Part shown: piece by piece, positions 1 through 8,991 of the stretch
How positions within the stretch are numbered: position 1 is the first letter of the stretch
How the letters are laid out: each line of letters begins with the position of its first letter
Source of the DNA: Flexivirga oryzae
Lineage (GTDB): Bacteria > Actinomycetota > Actinomycetes > Actinomycetales > Dermatophilaceae
Assembly: GCF_014190805.1 (NCBI RefSeq)
Contig: NZ_JACHVQ010000002.1
Span: 124,001-188,000 of the forward strand
Length of the DNA stretch: 64,000 bases
Direction of reading: 5' to 3'
Notes under the pieces: model-generated
Databases searched by the model: none
The model's input: only the letters and a program-made list of their open reading frames with translations
What the model was told of the DNA's origin: nothing
Program-made: the position numbers and the translations under genes

Positions 1-201
1 GTACTCGGCGCCGTACTCGGCGAGCACACCGGTCTGCGAGTAGATCATGCCGACCTTGACCGGGCTCCCGTCGGAGCCTCCGCCGCTGCTTCCGCCGGTG
101 CCGCCGCTGCTGCTGCCGCCGCACGCCGCCATCGCCATCGCGGTGGCGGCGACGGCCACCATCAGGGTGCCGCGCCGCACCGTCAGTTTCGTTGCGCCCA
201 T
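1..201 (-). CDS. ABC transporter substrate-binding lipoprotein, 5' part only (branched-chain amino-acid type)
   Basis: Only the first 67 codons are inside the window; the gene runs off the left edge. ATG at 201 on the minus strand. The product starts with a basic N-terminus and a hydrophobic stretch ending in a lipobox (MAAC, Cys27), then a Gly/Ser-rich linker, so it should be a membrane-anchored lipoprotein on the outer face. The segment after the linker (VKVGMIYSQTG) is the typical first beta-strand of type I periplasmic binding proteins of the Leu/Ile/Val or urea/amide class. Ligand unknown. Divergent from the secreted hydrolase gene at 377. Confidence 0.8.
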   Translation of the reverse strand, partial: MGATKLTVRRGTLMVAVAATAMAMAACGGSSSGGTGGSSGGGSDGSPVKVGMIYSQTGVLAEYGAEY

Positions 202-376
202 AACCAGCCCGCTCCATCTCTTGAGGTAAACCTGAGAACTGATCCAGGTTTCAGATTCCGGTGATTCACGCCCGATGTCAAGGGCTTCGGCGGAACTGCC
301 GGGCTTCTTGACCGTGCTGATGCGGAACGATACTTTCTTCTGAATCACCTGTCATGTTTATGGAGAGGATTCGTCG

Positions 377-1657
377 ATGTTCCGCTCTCCCCGGGCGCTC
401 CGGCGCTGGCTGATCGTGTCCGGCACGGCCCTCGCCACGGCCATCGCTCTCGTGTCACCGATGACGTCTTCGGTGGCGGCGACTCCATCGGCCACCTCCT
501 CACCCGGCGACCTCAGCCTGGTGAGCACGACGAGCCATCCGGGGCACGGCTGGGACAGCGCGCAGCTGTGGCGCGACAACGACCCGTCGTGGCCGGCGGC
601 CCGGTACCTGCCCGACGGCCGGCAGGACCAGACCGGCGAGGTTGCCACGCTGTTCGGTTCCGCTCGCCCGCCCGGCTCCCAGTTCCTGCTCTACCGGGCA
701 CCGGGCTGGCAGACGAACACCGGGCCGGCCGTACTGCTGGTCGCCGGCGTGGACGACAACGTGGACCGGGCGTATGCCGACCCGGGCGCCGACGGATCCG
801 GCACCTGTGGCGTCAGCTCCTGTCCCAGCACGGGTCTGATGCAGCAGCTCGCCAACGCCGGATACCGTGTGTTCGCAGTGAATTTCGCCAACATGCAAGG
901 CGACAACTACGAGTGGGCACAGACCATCGGCGATGCGCTGCAGCGCGTGCGGGACGAGACAGGCGCCGCCTCCGCGGATCTCCTGGCATGGAGCAAGGGT
1001 GCCTTCGCCGCCCGCATGTATGTCGCGGGCGTGCGCCCGAGCTGGGGCCGCGACTATCAGCACGACGTCTCGAAACTGGTGCTGATCGGTGGGCCGAACG
1101 GCGGGCTCGACTACGTCTTCGGACACGGCGCCACCAGCAACATGGCCATCTACCCGGAGTGCGGCGGAGCGGTGAACAGTCCCTCGCCGAGCCAGTCCTA
1201 CATGTGCTACTTCCGCATGTACGCCGAGCCCGACCTGTCGGTGAACGGCTCGTACTACACGGGGCAGCGTCAGATGCTGGCACGCTGGGACACGCCATAC
1301 GGCGTCGACACCACCCAGCAGGACTGGTACACGACCTACTACGGCGGCACCGGGTACGTGAGCACGAGCAAGGGCATCCAGTACGCCATCGACCACGGCT
1401 CGCTGGTCGAGGAGCTCCAGCAGTCACCGACGCCGGCGGACGTGCCGACGTACCTGCTGTGCGGCGGCGCGCCGACGATCCCCGACTTCTACAACGAGAC
1501 ACGCGGCCCGAGCGACGGTGTGGTCTTCGAGGCCTCCTGCCTGGACGGTGCGGGCATCGGTGATCTCGCCGGCACCCGGCTGATCGCGAGCGACAACCAC
1601 CTCATGCTCGGCTGGGAACCGACCGCGGCGGACACCGTCGAGGGCTGGCTGTCCTGA
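377..1657 (+). CDS. Secreted alpha/beta-hydrolase (lipase/esterase-like)
   Basis: 426 aa. Residues 1-35 form a Sec-type signal peptide (Arg-rich start, long Ala/Val core, Ala-X-Ala-like end). The mature part looks like an alpha/beta-hydrolase: a strand ending VLLVAGVDDN, then a nucleophile elbow AWSKG with Ser206, and a C-terminal SDNH (about residue 408) suitable as catalytic His. Two close cysteine pairs (around 144-149) could form disulfides. The elbow starts with Ala instead of the common Gly. Substrate cannot be told; secreted actinobacterial lipases/esterases are the nearest known group. Stands alone, convergent with the ClC gene with 6 bp between the stops. Confidence 0.7.
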   Translation: MFRSPRALRRWLIVSGTALATAIALVSPMTSSVAATPSATSSPGDLSLVSTTSHPGHGWDSAQLWRDNDPSWPAARYLPDGRQDQTGEVATLFGSARPPGSQFLLYRAPGWQTNTGPAVLLVAGVDDNVDRAYADPGADGSGTCGVSSCPSTGLMQQLANAGYRVFAVNFANMQGDNYEWAQTIGDALQRVRDETGAASADLLAWSKGAFAARMYVAGVRPSWGRDYQHDVSKLVLIGGPNGGLDYVFGHGATSNMAIYPECGGAVNSPSPSQSYMCYFRMYAEPDLSVNGSYYTGQRQMLARWDTPYGVDTTQQDWYTTYYGGTGYVSTSKGIQYAIDHGSLVEELQQSPTPADVPTYLLCGGAPTIPDFYNETRGPSDGVVFEASCLDGAGIGDLAGTRLIASDNHLMLGWEPTAADTVEGWLS

Positions 1658-1663
1658 CCGCCG

Positions 1664-3754
1664 TCAATGCGCACCGGGGTTGGCGGCAGTGGTCCGCTGC
1701 GCGGTGACGGCATCGCCGTCGAAGAGGTCACGGATGACGTCCTGGCGGTCCGGACGTGCCAGAACCGTCACCTGGTCGCCGACCTCGAGGTGCACCGCAC
1801 CGAGCCCCAGCAACATCGCGTCGCCGCGGCGCACCGCCACGACGATGACGCCGTCCGGCAGCACCTGCTCGTCCAGCCGGTGCCCGACCAGCGGTGAGCG
1901 CGGACCGACCTGCACGTCCTGGATGCCCGCGCTCGACGCGATGCGCGACATCCGACGGGCATCCACGCGCAGCGCCCGGTGGTAGGCCCGCACGATGTCA
2001 CTGAACGCGACGATGCCGAGCACGTGCCGCTCGTCGTCGAGCACCGTCAGCCAGTGCACCGTGGCCGGCAGCGCGTCGATCGCCTGATCCAACGTGACCG
2101 TGGCGTCCACTGACGGAGCCGCCGCATCGACCCGACGACGCAACGTGGCGTCCGAGTCCTTCTCGACGTGCGCGACCAGGTCTGCGAGGGTGACGGTGCC
2201 GAGGAACCTGCTGTGCCCGTCGACGACGGGCGCACCCGGAATCCCTTGTGCCGACAGCTGATCCACTGCGTCGGTCAACCGGTCGGTCTCGTGCAGGGCC
2301 AGCCGCGGCGCCGCCATCGCATCGGTCACGGGCACCCTGCCGAGCAGCGGCAGACCCAGTTTGAGCCGAGCGGCCACCGCCTCGTCCCGGTTCGCCAGTT
2401 GCGAGCGGTAGATCGTCTTGTCGAAGTGGCGCACGATCAGATAGGCGATCCCGACCGCGACCATCGCGGGCGCGAGGATCGTGAGGTTGCCGGTCATCTC
2501 CGCGACCATCAGCATGATCGCCAGCGGCGCGCGGGCGATGCTGCCGAAGCAGGCCATCATCCCGACGATCACGAACGGTGCCGGGCTGTGCGGCACACCC
2601 GGCGCGAACATCTCCAGCACCCGCCACACCGCGGCTCCGGTGAAACCGCCGATGACCATGCCGGGCCCGAAAATGCCGCCGGATCCGCCGGATCCGATGG
2701 ACAGTGCCGTTGCGAGGATCCGGGCGAACGGCAGCAGCAGGATGGTCCACAGGGGTATGCCGAGCAGCCCGTCCCGGGTCAGGGAGATCTGCACCCAGCC
2801 GTAACCGGTGCCCAGCACCTGCGGGATCGCCAGCGCCAGCAGCCCGACCAGGAGGCCACCTGCGGCGGGCTTGACGATGCCGTTGCCCGGCAGCCGCTTG
2901 ATGAAGTCGGCGATGCCGTAGAACGTCGTGCTGTAGGTCAGCCCGACCAGGCCCGCTACGACGCCGATGACCGCGAACCAGACGAGCTGCACCGGCTGGT
3001 CGAACCGGTACCCGGCGGCGGCATACCCGAACATCGGCGAAAAGCCTTCTGCCAGGCCGAAGACCGTGTACGCGACAATGGAGGTCACCAGTCCGGGCAC
3101 GAGCGCTTCGACCTCGAAGTCGTCCTTGTAAACGATGTCGGCCGCGAGCACCGCGCCGCCCAGCGGGGCACCGAAGATGGCGCCGATGCCGGAGCCGATA
3201 CCGACCGAGACGGCGATGCGGCCGTCCTCGGCGTTGAGGTCGAGGGTGCGCGCGAGCAGCGAGCCGAAGCCCGCGGAGATCTGCGCGGTCGGTCCCTCAC
3301 GACCGCCCGAGCCACCCGACCCGATCGTGATGGCCGAGGTGATCATCTTGACGACGACCGCTCGCGCCCGGATCATCCGCGGGTTGCGGTGGACCGCGTC
3401 GATGGCCGCATCGGTGCCGTGGCCCTCGGCCTCCGGAGCGAGCTTCGTCACCAGCAGCCCGGACACCAGACCACCGAAGGCGACCACCAGGGGGACGGCC
3501 CACCACCTCGTGTAGTGGCCCGATCCCTGCGCGCCGCCCTCCGCCGCGGCGGTCGGCACGACATACCCGCCGAGATCCTCCAGCAACAGGTGGCCCGCGG
3601 TCTGCAGTGCGACGTAGAAGGCGACCGCCCCGAGCCCGGCGATGATGCCGATGACGACGCCGAGCACGACCCATTTCTGCAGGTAGCCGCTGCGCCGGAC
3701 CCAACCGCCGGCAGCCGCGCCGGCGGAGCGCAACTGCGTCTGGACGATTGTCAT
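1664..3754 (-). CDS. ClC-family chloride channel/antiporter with CBS and TrkA-C regulatory domains
   Basis: 696 aa. The first ~440 residues are a ClC membrane domain with many hydrophobic helices. Visible selectivity motifs are GREGP (151-155, with Glu153 at the gating position) and GIFGP (360-364); the first motif is EGHGTD rather than GSGIP. Next come two CBS motifs (about 470-600), and the last ~85 residues resemble a TrkA-C/RCK-C domain. Known ClC proteins move chloride, often in exchange for protons; the CBS and RCK-C parts suggest ligand gating. It follows the MarR gene with a 4-bp overlap (start codon inside the marR stop), so the two are probably co-transcribed and the regulator may control the channel. 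Confidence 0.88.
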   Translation of the reverse strand: MTIVQTQLRSAGAAAGGWVRRSGYLQKWVVLGVVIGIIAGLGAVAFYVALQTAGHLLLEDLGGYVVPTAAAEGGAQGSGHYTRWWAVPLVVAFGGLVSGLLVTKLAPEAEGHGTDAAIDAVHRNPRMIRARAVVVKMITSAITIGSGGSGGREGPTAQISAGFGSLLARTLDLNAEDGRIAVSVGIGSGIGAIFGAPLGGAVLAADIVYKDDFEVEALVPGLVTSIVAYTVFGLAEGFSPMFGYAAAGYRFDQPVQLVWFAVIGVVAGLVGLTYSTTFYGIADFIKRLPGNGIVKPAAGGLLVGLLALAIPQVLGTGYGWVQISLTRDGLLGIPLWTILLLPFARILATALSIGSGGSGGIFGPGMVIGGFTGAAVWRVLEMFAPGVPHSPAPFVIVGMMACFGSIARAPLAIMLMVAEMTGNLTILAPAMVAVGIAYLIVRHFDKTIYRSQLANRDEAVAARLKLGLPLLGRVPVTDAMAAPRLALHETDRLTDAVDQLSAQGIPGAPVVDGHSRFLGTVTLADLVAHVEKDSDATLRRRVDAAAPSVDATVTLDQAIDALPATVHWLTVLDDERHVLGIVAFSDIVRAYHRALRVDARRMSRIASSAGIQDVQVGPRSPLVGHRLDEQVLPDGVIVVAVRRGDAMLLGLGAVHLEVGDQVTVLARPDRQDVIRDLFDGDAVTAQRTTAANPGAH

Positions 3755-4323
3755 CGCATGCCCTGTCCGGCGCCGGTCGGATGCAGTCGGCGCGACGCGC
3801 GGGTGCGGTCACTGCCGTGGGCGGCCTGCACCAGCAACCCCAGCCCCTGAGCCAGGTCGGCCTGCGCCTGCGGCGGGATGCTCTTGAGCAGCCGATTGAT
3901 CTCCCGGGTGCGCTGCCGGGTGCTCTGCTCGATCAGCGCGTGTCCCTCCGGACGTAGCGTCAGGGTCATCTGGCGCCGGTTGGCGCTGTCGACGGTCCGG
4001 TCCACCAGGTCCTTGGCGACCAGCCGGTCGCACATGCGGGTCGCCGTCGACGGCACCACACCGAGCGCCTCCGCGAGCTGGGCGACCGTCATCGCATCGT
4101 GGATGTCGATGAGCACCAGCGCCCGGAACTGCGGCAGTGTGACCTCTGGCTCGAGGTTCGCGAGCGCGCCCGCGGCGACGGCCACGAACACCCGGTTGGC
4201 GGCGAGCACCGCGTCCACGATGTCGGCCTGCCCGGCCAGCATGCTGGCGGCATCGTCGTCCGCGAGCTCGGCGACGATCGACTCCGACACGGTCTTGACG
4301 ACATCAGGCATGCCGCACAGCAT
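3751..4323 (-). CDS. MarR-family transcriptional regulator
   Basis: 190 aa. A winged helix-turn-helix spans about residues 55-145: a recognition region MTVAQLAEALGVVPSTATR followed by a basic wing (SANRRQMTLTLRPEG), as in MarR dimers. The last 20 residues are a basic tail. The start is uncertain: ATG at 4323 is used, ATG at 4311 is possible, and neither has a clear Shine-Dalgarno. The stop overlaps the ClC start. A perfect inverted repeat GCAACTGTTGC lies 4 bases upstream (4327-4337) and is a likely auto-operator. Divergent from the Sco1 gene, which may share this control region. Confidence 0.85.
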   Translation of the reverse strand: MLCGMPDVVKTVSESIVAELADDDAASMLAGQADIVDAVLAANRVFVAVAAGALANLEPEVTLPQFRALVLIDIHDAMTVAQLAEALGVVPSTATRMCDRLVAKDLVDRTVDSANRRQMTLTLRPEGHALIEQSTRQRTREINRLLKSIPPQAQADLAQGLGLLVQAAHGSDRTRASRRLHPTGAGQGMR

Positions 4324-4326
4324 AGG

Positions 4327-4337
4327 GCAACTGTTGC
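4327..4337. promoter_or_regulatory. Inverted repeat, possible MarR operator
   Basis: GCAAC-T-GTTGC is a perfect 5-bp inverted repeat with a 1-base centre. It sits just upstream of the marR start in the 71-bp gap to the divergent Sco1 gene. MarR proteins usually bind such short palindromes near their own start. No footprint evidence. Confidence 0.4.
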
Positions 4338-4394
4338 ACTCTGCATCAGTCCTTGGTTCAGCATTGATTCAGGCGACCGTGTGACCATTGCGTA

Positions 4395-5168
4395 ATGCAT
4401 CGATTGCATAGCGCACTGATCGGGGCCGTCGTCGTGCTCAGCCTTGCCGGGTGTGCATCCGGCGCGTCCGCCGCGAAGTCCACTCCCGCGGGCAGCAGCT
4501 CCTCCAGCCTGGACAGCATTGGCACACCGTTGAATTCGGCCGTGCCCCAGCGGATCCGCAACCTCGCCTTCACAACCAGCAGCGGCAAGCGGGTGAGCCT
4601 CGCCGCTCTCACCGGCCACTCCGTCGTGCTCTCCGACGTCATGACGTTGTGCCAGGAGACCTGCCCGCTCGACACCGCGACGCTGGTGCAGACCGCACGG
4701 GCCGAAGTACATCCCGCCTCCGGCAGGGCTCCGGTCTTCATCTCGCTGACGGTCGATCCGGCCAGGGACACCGAGCCCCAACTGCAGGCCTACCGGAAGC
4801 TGTTCACCCGCCCCCCGGCCGACTGGCAGGCCTGGACCGGCAGCGCCAAGAACGTCAACGCCCTGTGGAACTACCTCGGGGTATGGCGCAAACGGGTCGC
4901 CGACGACCCCGGCCCCGCACCCCGCAACTGGCGTACCGGTGCGAAGCTGACCTACGACGTCGAGCACTCCGACGAGGTCTTCTTCTTCGACACCTCCGGC
5001 CACGAACGGTTCGTCCTGGAAGGCGCGCCCTACGCGACCCGCAGCAGCGTGCCGAAGAAGCTGCTGCAGTTCATGAGTTCCGACGGCATGAAGGACCTCG
5101 ACCATCCTGCGTCGACCGCGTGGACCGAGGCCCAGGCGCAGACCGTCCTGAAGTCGTTGCGGACATGA
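4395..5168 (+). CDS. SCO1/SenC-family copper lipoprotein
   Basis: 257 aa. Lipobox LAGC at 17-20, so anchored outside the membrane by Cys20. The thioredoxin-like fold carries the copper/thiol motif CQETC (Cys86, Cys90) and a conserved-type His191 in a DVEHSDEVFFFD context, the three ligands known for Sco1 proteins. Family role: delivers copper to, or reduces the CuA site of, cytochrome c oxidase. The next gene (25 bp downstream) is a CtaG-like oxidase assembly protein, which supports that job. The start ATG has no clear Shine-Dalgarno, so the message may be leaderless or nearly so. Confidence 0.87.
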   Translation: MHRLHSALIGAVVVLSLAGCASGASAAKSTPAGSSSSSLDSIGTPLNSAVPQRIRNLAFTTSSGKRVSLAALTGHSVVLSDVMTLCQETCPLDTATLVQTARAEVHPASGRAPVFISLTVDPARDTEPQLQAYRKLFTRPPADWQAWTGSAKNVNALWNYLGVWRKRVADDPGPAPRNWRTGAKLTYDVEHSDEVFFFDTSGHERFVLEGAPYATRSSVPKKLLQFMSSDGMKDLDHPASTAWTEAQAQTVLKSLRT

Positions 5169-5193
5169 ACAATTCGGCTCCTGGTCGTCCGCG

Positions 5194-6150
5194 ATGACCG
5201 GGACGCCGAACACTCCGATGTTCGACGTGACCGGTCCGATGTGGATGCCGACGGCGCCGCCGTCGTGGGCGCGCTACCTCGCCTGGCACCCGCAACCGGT
5301 GCCGATCCTCGTCGTGCTGTCCGCTGTCGCCGCAGCGCTGTACGGGTGGGGCGTCATACGACTCACCCGGCGCGGAGACAAGTGGCCCGTGGGTCGCACC
5401 ATCTGGTTCGCGTGCGGCATCACGTCGTTCCTGTTCATGGTCGCCACCGGGATCAACGGGTACGGGATGGAGCTGTTCAGCGTCCACATGGTGCAGCACA
5501 TGACGCTGAGCATGGTCACGCCACTTCCGTTGCTGCTCGGGCGTCCGGCGACGCTGGCGCTGCGCGCCATACCTGCCAGGTCACGCACGCACCGCCATCT
5601 GGTGCGGCTGCTGAACAGTCGCTTCGCCGCGGTGATCACCGCACCAGCGTTCACCATCCCGCTGTTCATCGTCACGCTGTACGGGCTGTACTTCACCCCG
5701 GTGATCGACTGGCTGATGGGCAACTGGCTGGGCCACGACGCGATGCTCGTGCACTTCGTGCTCGCCGGATATCTGCTCTTCTGGCCGATCCTCGGCGTCG
5801 ACCCGTCACCGCACCGGCAGCGGCCCGCGGTGCGGCTGCTGGAGGCGTTCCTCCCGGTGCCGTTCCACGCGTTCTTCGGCGTGACGGTCATGGGTATGAC
5901 GACCCTGCTCACCCGGTGTTTCGCCGATCCGCCGGCTGCCTGGCACCTCGACCCCGTGCACGATCAACAGGTGGGCGGCGGCATCGCGTGGGGCTTCACC
6001 GAGATCCCCAATCTCGCCCTCGTGCTCGCTCTGGCGGTCATCTGGGCGGCATCCAGCCGGCATGCCGCGCAACAGTACGACCGGTCCGAGAGCCGCACCG
6101 ACGACGCCCAGTTGCGTGCCTACAACGAGTGGCTGCACCACTTGCACTGA
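5194..6150 (+). CDS. Cytochrome c oxidase assembly protein, caa3-CtaG family
   Basis: 318 aa, membrane protein with about seven hydrophobic helices. Family-typical segments are visible: FSVHMVQHMTL near residue 95, FHAFFGVTVMG near 230, and AWGFTEIPNLALV near 265. The His and Met residues in these helices are the expected copper-handling residues. It follows the Sco1-like gene and is probably in its operon. Known relatives (PF09678) act in assembly of haem-copper oxidases; a direct copper-transfer role is inferred. Start ATG at 5194; other ATG codons lie close downstream. Confidence 0.87.
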   Translation: MTGTPNTPMFDVTGPMWMPTAPPSWARYLAWHPQPVPILVVLSAVAAALYGWGVIRLTRRGDKWPVGRTIWFACGITSFLFMVATGINGYGMELFSVHMVQHMTLSMVTPLPLLLGRPATLALRAIPARSRTHRHLVRLLNSRFAAVITAPAFTIPLFIVTLYGLYFTPVIDWLMGNWLGHDAMLVHFVLAGYLLFWPILGVDPSPHRQRPAVRLLEAFLPVPFHAFFGVTVMGMTTLLTRCFADPPAAWHLDPVHDQQVGGGIAWGFTEIPNLALVLALAVIWAASSRHAAQQYDRSESRTDDAQLRAYNEWLHHLH

Positions 6151-6261
6151 CCACGGGACACACATCCGATGTCGCCGAAACGCCTGACCGCGCAGGGATT
6201 CCCCTACCGTGAAAAGGATCAGCAGTCACAGTGGCCACACCAGTAGAACCGAGGTGCCCTC

Positions 6262-7227
6262 ATGAAGAAGGCCGGGTCGCTCGCCCTGGTCAGCGTCGCC
6301 GCCCTCGCCATCAGCGGGATCGGGGCGGCGTCCGGGCACGCCACCGCGCGTGCCGCGACGACGTGCCAGGTCACGACCCTGCGGTACGGCGACTCGCACC
6401 ACAGCCTGGTCAGGACGCTGCAGCAGCGACTCGGCGGGCTGGTCGCGGACGGCGATTTCGGCAAGGCGACCCTCGCCGCGGTGAAGGCGTTCCAGACCAA
6501 GCGGGGACTCGAGGTCGACGGCATCGTCGGCCCGATGACCTGGGACCTGCTCGGCGGCTTCCCGGGCTGCTCGGCGATCACCGGTTACGTGATGGCGGAC
6601 GCCGGCGCCGCGGGTTCGAAGGCCGAGATCCACTCCGGGCCCGCGCTGCGCTACACGATCGTGGGCCAGTACGGACCGCACGCCAAGGTGGTCGGCACCC
6701 GCGTCGGCACCGGGCCGTGGATCCACACCAGCCGCGGCTACGTGCACGAGGGCACCGTGGAGACCTCGACGGCCAACCCGTCCTCGCTCAACGGCCGGAT
6801 CCCGACGAGCGGGCTGTGCATCGTGCCCAAGCCGTACAACTCACCGGACGCCTTCGCGCCCGGTTACACCAAGGACACCCAGCGCTACTTCAACTGCGTC
6901 GCCCTCCCCTACCTCAGAGGTATGGAAGCGGCCTACAAGAAGCAGTTCGGGCACTACGCCGCCATCGACCTGACCTATCGCAGCCTCAGCGAACAGCGGT
7001 ACTGGTACAACAAATTCGGCACCCCTCGCGCCGCCTACCCGGGCACCTCCAACCACGGCTACGGCCTCGCCGTCGACTTCCGGGAGACCGACAAGCCGGG
7101 CGAGGAGTTCGGCTGGGGCGGCACCGGGCAGAAGTGGCTGTCCGCCAACGCCTACCGGTGGGGCTTCCAGAACCCGTTCGCCTACGGCACCGACGGGGAG
7201 AGCTACCACTTCCAGTTCATCGGCTAG
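6262..7227 (+). CDS. Secreted D-Ala-D-Ala carboxypeptidase-like protein (M15/VanY) with peptidoglycan-binding domain
   Basis: 321 aa. Signal peptide 1-32. Residues 35-98 are a peptidoglycan-binding type 1 domain (LQQRLG, DGDFG, AFQTKRGLEVDGIVGPMTW). Residues 105-170 look like an SH3-type wall-binding module (EIHSGPALRYTIVGQY). Residues 215-321 are an M15B peptidase: zinc ligands His265 and Asp272 in SNHGYGLAVDF, and Glu313/His316 in ESYHF. Expected to trim peptidoglycan stem peptides. Single gene; its 3' side runs into the repeat array that separates it from convergent prpR. Confidence 0.88.
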   Translation: MKKAGSLALVSVAALAISGIGAASGHATARAATTCQVTTLRYGDSHHSLVRTLQQRLGGLVADGDFGKATLAAVKAFQTKRGLEVDGIVGPMTWDLLGGFPGCSAITGYVMADAGAAGSKAEIHSGPALRYTIVGQYGPHAKVVGTRVGTGPWIHTSRGYVHEGTVETSTANPSSLNGRIPTSGLCIVPKPYNSPDAFAPGYTKDTQRYFNCVALPYLRGMEAAYKKQFGHYAAIDLTYRSLSEQRYWYNKFGTPRAAYPGTSNHGYGLAVDFRETDKPGEEFGWGGTGQKWLSANAYRWGFQNPFAYGTDGESYHFQFIG

Positions 7228-7237
7228 CACACCCCAA

Positions 7238-7383
7238 CCGAAAGGCCCACAAAACACCGAAAGGCCCACATAACCGGGCATTTCGAGCATATTTGACGGA
7301 GTATTACTGAGCCTGTCGGTCGGTGGTGAGCCTGTCGGTCGGTGGTGAGCCTGTCGGTCGGTAGTGAGCCTGTCGGTCGGTGG
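7238..7383. repeat. 12-mer inverted-repeat array, locus 1
   Basis: Left units CCGAAAGGCCCA at 7238 and 7257 (19-bp period). Right units TGAGCCTGTCGG at 7308, 7327, 7346 and 7365 (19-bp period, spacer TCGGTGG/TCGGTAG). The halves are inverted with respect to each other around a 40-bp centre. It lies between the convergent M15 peptidase and prpR genes, right after the peptidase stop, so a transcription-termination role for both is plausible. Same family as loci at 12.7, 28.4, 40.7 and 54.2 kb. Confidence 0.85.
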
Positions 7384-7396
7384 TGGTGGGCGGCTG

Positions 7397-8860
7397 TCAC
7401 TCGTCGCCGGACTCGTGTATGTCGCCGGAATCGTGTATGTCGTCGCCGGACTCGTGCATGTAGGGGAACAGCTGGCCGCGGTTCTCGTCCACCTGCAGGG
7501 TCCGGCCGGCGAACGGGAACGCCCGCTGCGGGCATGCGGGACGCTCGCACACCTTGCACCCCATCCCGATCTGCGTCCGGAACGCCCGGTCCTCCAGGTC
7601 GAGACCGGTCGAGTAGACCGTCTGCGACGCGTAGCTGAGGTCGCAACCCAGTCCGACCGCGAACGTCTTGCGCGCAGAACGGAATCCGGCGCTGCCACTG
7701 CTGACCGTCCGAGCGATCCAGAGATACGCCCGGTCATCGGGCATCTCGGCGATCTGCCGCAGGACCTGGCCCGGGCGGCTGAAGGCGTCATACACCGTCC
7801 AAAGGGGGCAGGTGCCCCCGGTGCGGGAGAAGTGGAACGGTGTGGCCGACTGGCGTTTGGAGATGTTGCCCGCCCGGTCGACGCGCACGAAGGCAAAGGG
7901 TATGCCGGAATCGCCTGGCCGTTGCAGCGTGTTCAGCCGGTGACAAGCGGTCTCGAACCCGACGTCGAACTCCTCCGCCAGCGCCTCGATGTCGTAGCGG
8001 GCGCGCCGGGCGGCCGTCAGGAAGTCGCCGTACGGCAGCAGGACGGCGCCCGCGAAGTAGTTGGCCAGTCCGATCCGAGCCAGCCGGGTCGTCACCGGGT
8101 CGGCGAACGGCGCGGTGCGCACGATCCGGTCGATCGCGTCGGACTCGGTGACGAGTGCGAACTGGCTGACGATCTGGAAGGCCTTCTGCACCGGCTGCAG
8201 TTCGCCGGCGATCCGCAGCACCTGGGCGTCCGGATCGAACCTGCGCTGTCCGCCGATCTGCGACCTGGGCACCTCGACGACATCGATCCCCTGAGCACTC
8301 AGGTGTTTTCGCAGCTGGTCGTAACGGTCCCGAGGTCGTATGCGGAGCCGGCCGACCAGCTCCTCCGCGCGCACGTCGAGGGCGTCGAAGTAGTTGGCGT
8401 GCACCGAGAAGAAGTCACGCACCGCTTCGTACGGCATCGGCGGCCCGAGCTGGTCCTCGCGGTCCGCACCGAGGCGGACCTCGAGCGCGGTGACCCGTTC
8501 CCGGTCGTTGCGTCGACCCTCGGCCATGCTGAGCAGCGCCGAGGCGACACCGGGCAGCTGGTCGGCGACCAGCCGCACCTCCGCGACCGACAGCGCACGC
8601 AATTCGGCGTGCTCGGCGAACGAGTCGACCAGCGCCGCGGCGGTGCGCCCCTCCGGCTCCACGGTGAGCTGCTGCCCGTCGATGCCCAGCGTCTCGGCGA
8701 TCCGGGACCGCAACTGCGGGGTCAGCACGCGGTTGTTGTGCTCGATCTGGCTGAGATAGCTGGCCGAGATCGCGACACGGCGAGCCAGTGCCGCGCCGCT
8801 CAGACCGGCGTCGATCCGGGCGCGCCGGACGACGAATCCGGCATACTCTCCGGAGACCAC
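7397..8860 (-). CDS. prpR: PrpR/RamB-type transcriptional regulator of propionate metabolism
   Basis: 487 aa, GTG start at 8860. Residues 8-66 are an XRE-type HTH (LARRVAISASYLSQIEHNNR). The central part matches the ImmA/IrrE-like region of the ScfR/RamB/PrpR family, and the C-terminal part (about 400-465) carries a Cys cluster CKVCERPAC before PFAGR. Mycobacterial PrpR and corynebacterial RamB are known to control methylcitrate-cycle and acetate genes and to respond to acyl-CoA. Divergent from prpC-prpD-prpB with a 131-bp control region, so local regulation of that operon is the natural reading. Upstream Shine-Dalgarno is weak (AAGATGGGG). Confidence 0.88.
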   Translation of the reverse strand: MVSGEYAGFVVRRARIDAGLSGAALARRVAISASYLSQIEHNNRVLTPQLRSRIAETLGIDGQQLTVEPEGRTAAALVDSFAEHAELRALSVAEVRLVADQLPGVASALLSMAEGRRNDRERVTALEVRLGADREDQLGPPMPYEAVRDFFSVHANYFDALDVRAEELVGRLRIRPRDRYDQLRKHLSAQGIDVVEVPRSQIGGQRRFDPDAQVLRIAGELQPVQKAFQIVSQFALVTESDAIDRIVRTAPFADPVTTRLARIGLANYFAGAVLLPYGDFLTAARRARYDIEALAEEFDVGFETACHRLNTLQRPGDSGIPFAFVRVDRAGNISKRQSATPFHFSRTGGTCPLWTVYDAFSRPGQVLRQIAEMPDDRAYLWIARTVSSGSAGFRSARKTFAVGLGCDLSYASQTVYSTGLDLEDRAFRTQIGMGCKVCERPACPQRAFPFAGRTLQVDENRGQLFPYMHESGDDIHDSGDIHESGDE

Positions 8861-8868
8861 ACCCCATC

Positions 8869-8883
8869 TTTACAACATTTACA
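8869..8883. promoter_or_regulatory. Direct repeat TTTACA-ACA-TTTACA in the prpR/prpC control region
   Basis: Two TTTACA hexamers separated by three bases lie 9 bp upstream of prpR in an otherwise GC-rich gap. AT-rich half-sites of this kind fit RamB/PrpR binding sites in general style, but the mycobacterial TTTGCAAA sequence itself is absent. Binding is inference. Confidence 0.3.
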
Positions 8884-8991
8884 CGATCTGTGGGGAAACT
8901 GTCCGAACTTCGCAGACCCCCGCGGGTGTCCGCACCCCCGGTGTGTTGCTTATCTTGTGAAGGAAGCCTCATCAACCGACAAGGAGTCGTC

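Noticed and set aside
47..229. 60-aa plus-strand frame at the left edge
   Set aside because: Antisense to the binding lipoprotein; Pro/Leu runs come from its Gly/Ser linker codons.
2168..3850. 560-aa plus-strand frame opposite the ClC gene
   Set aside because: High-GC shadow frame, rich in Arg/Asp/His/Gln with no domain; the ClC reading has clear motifs.
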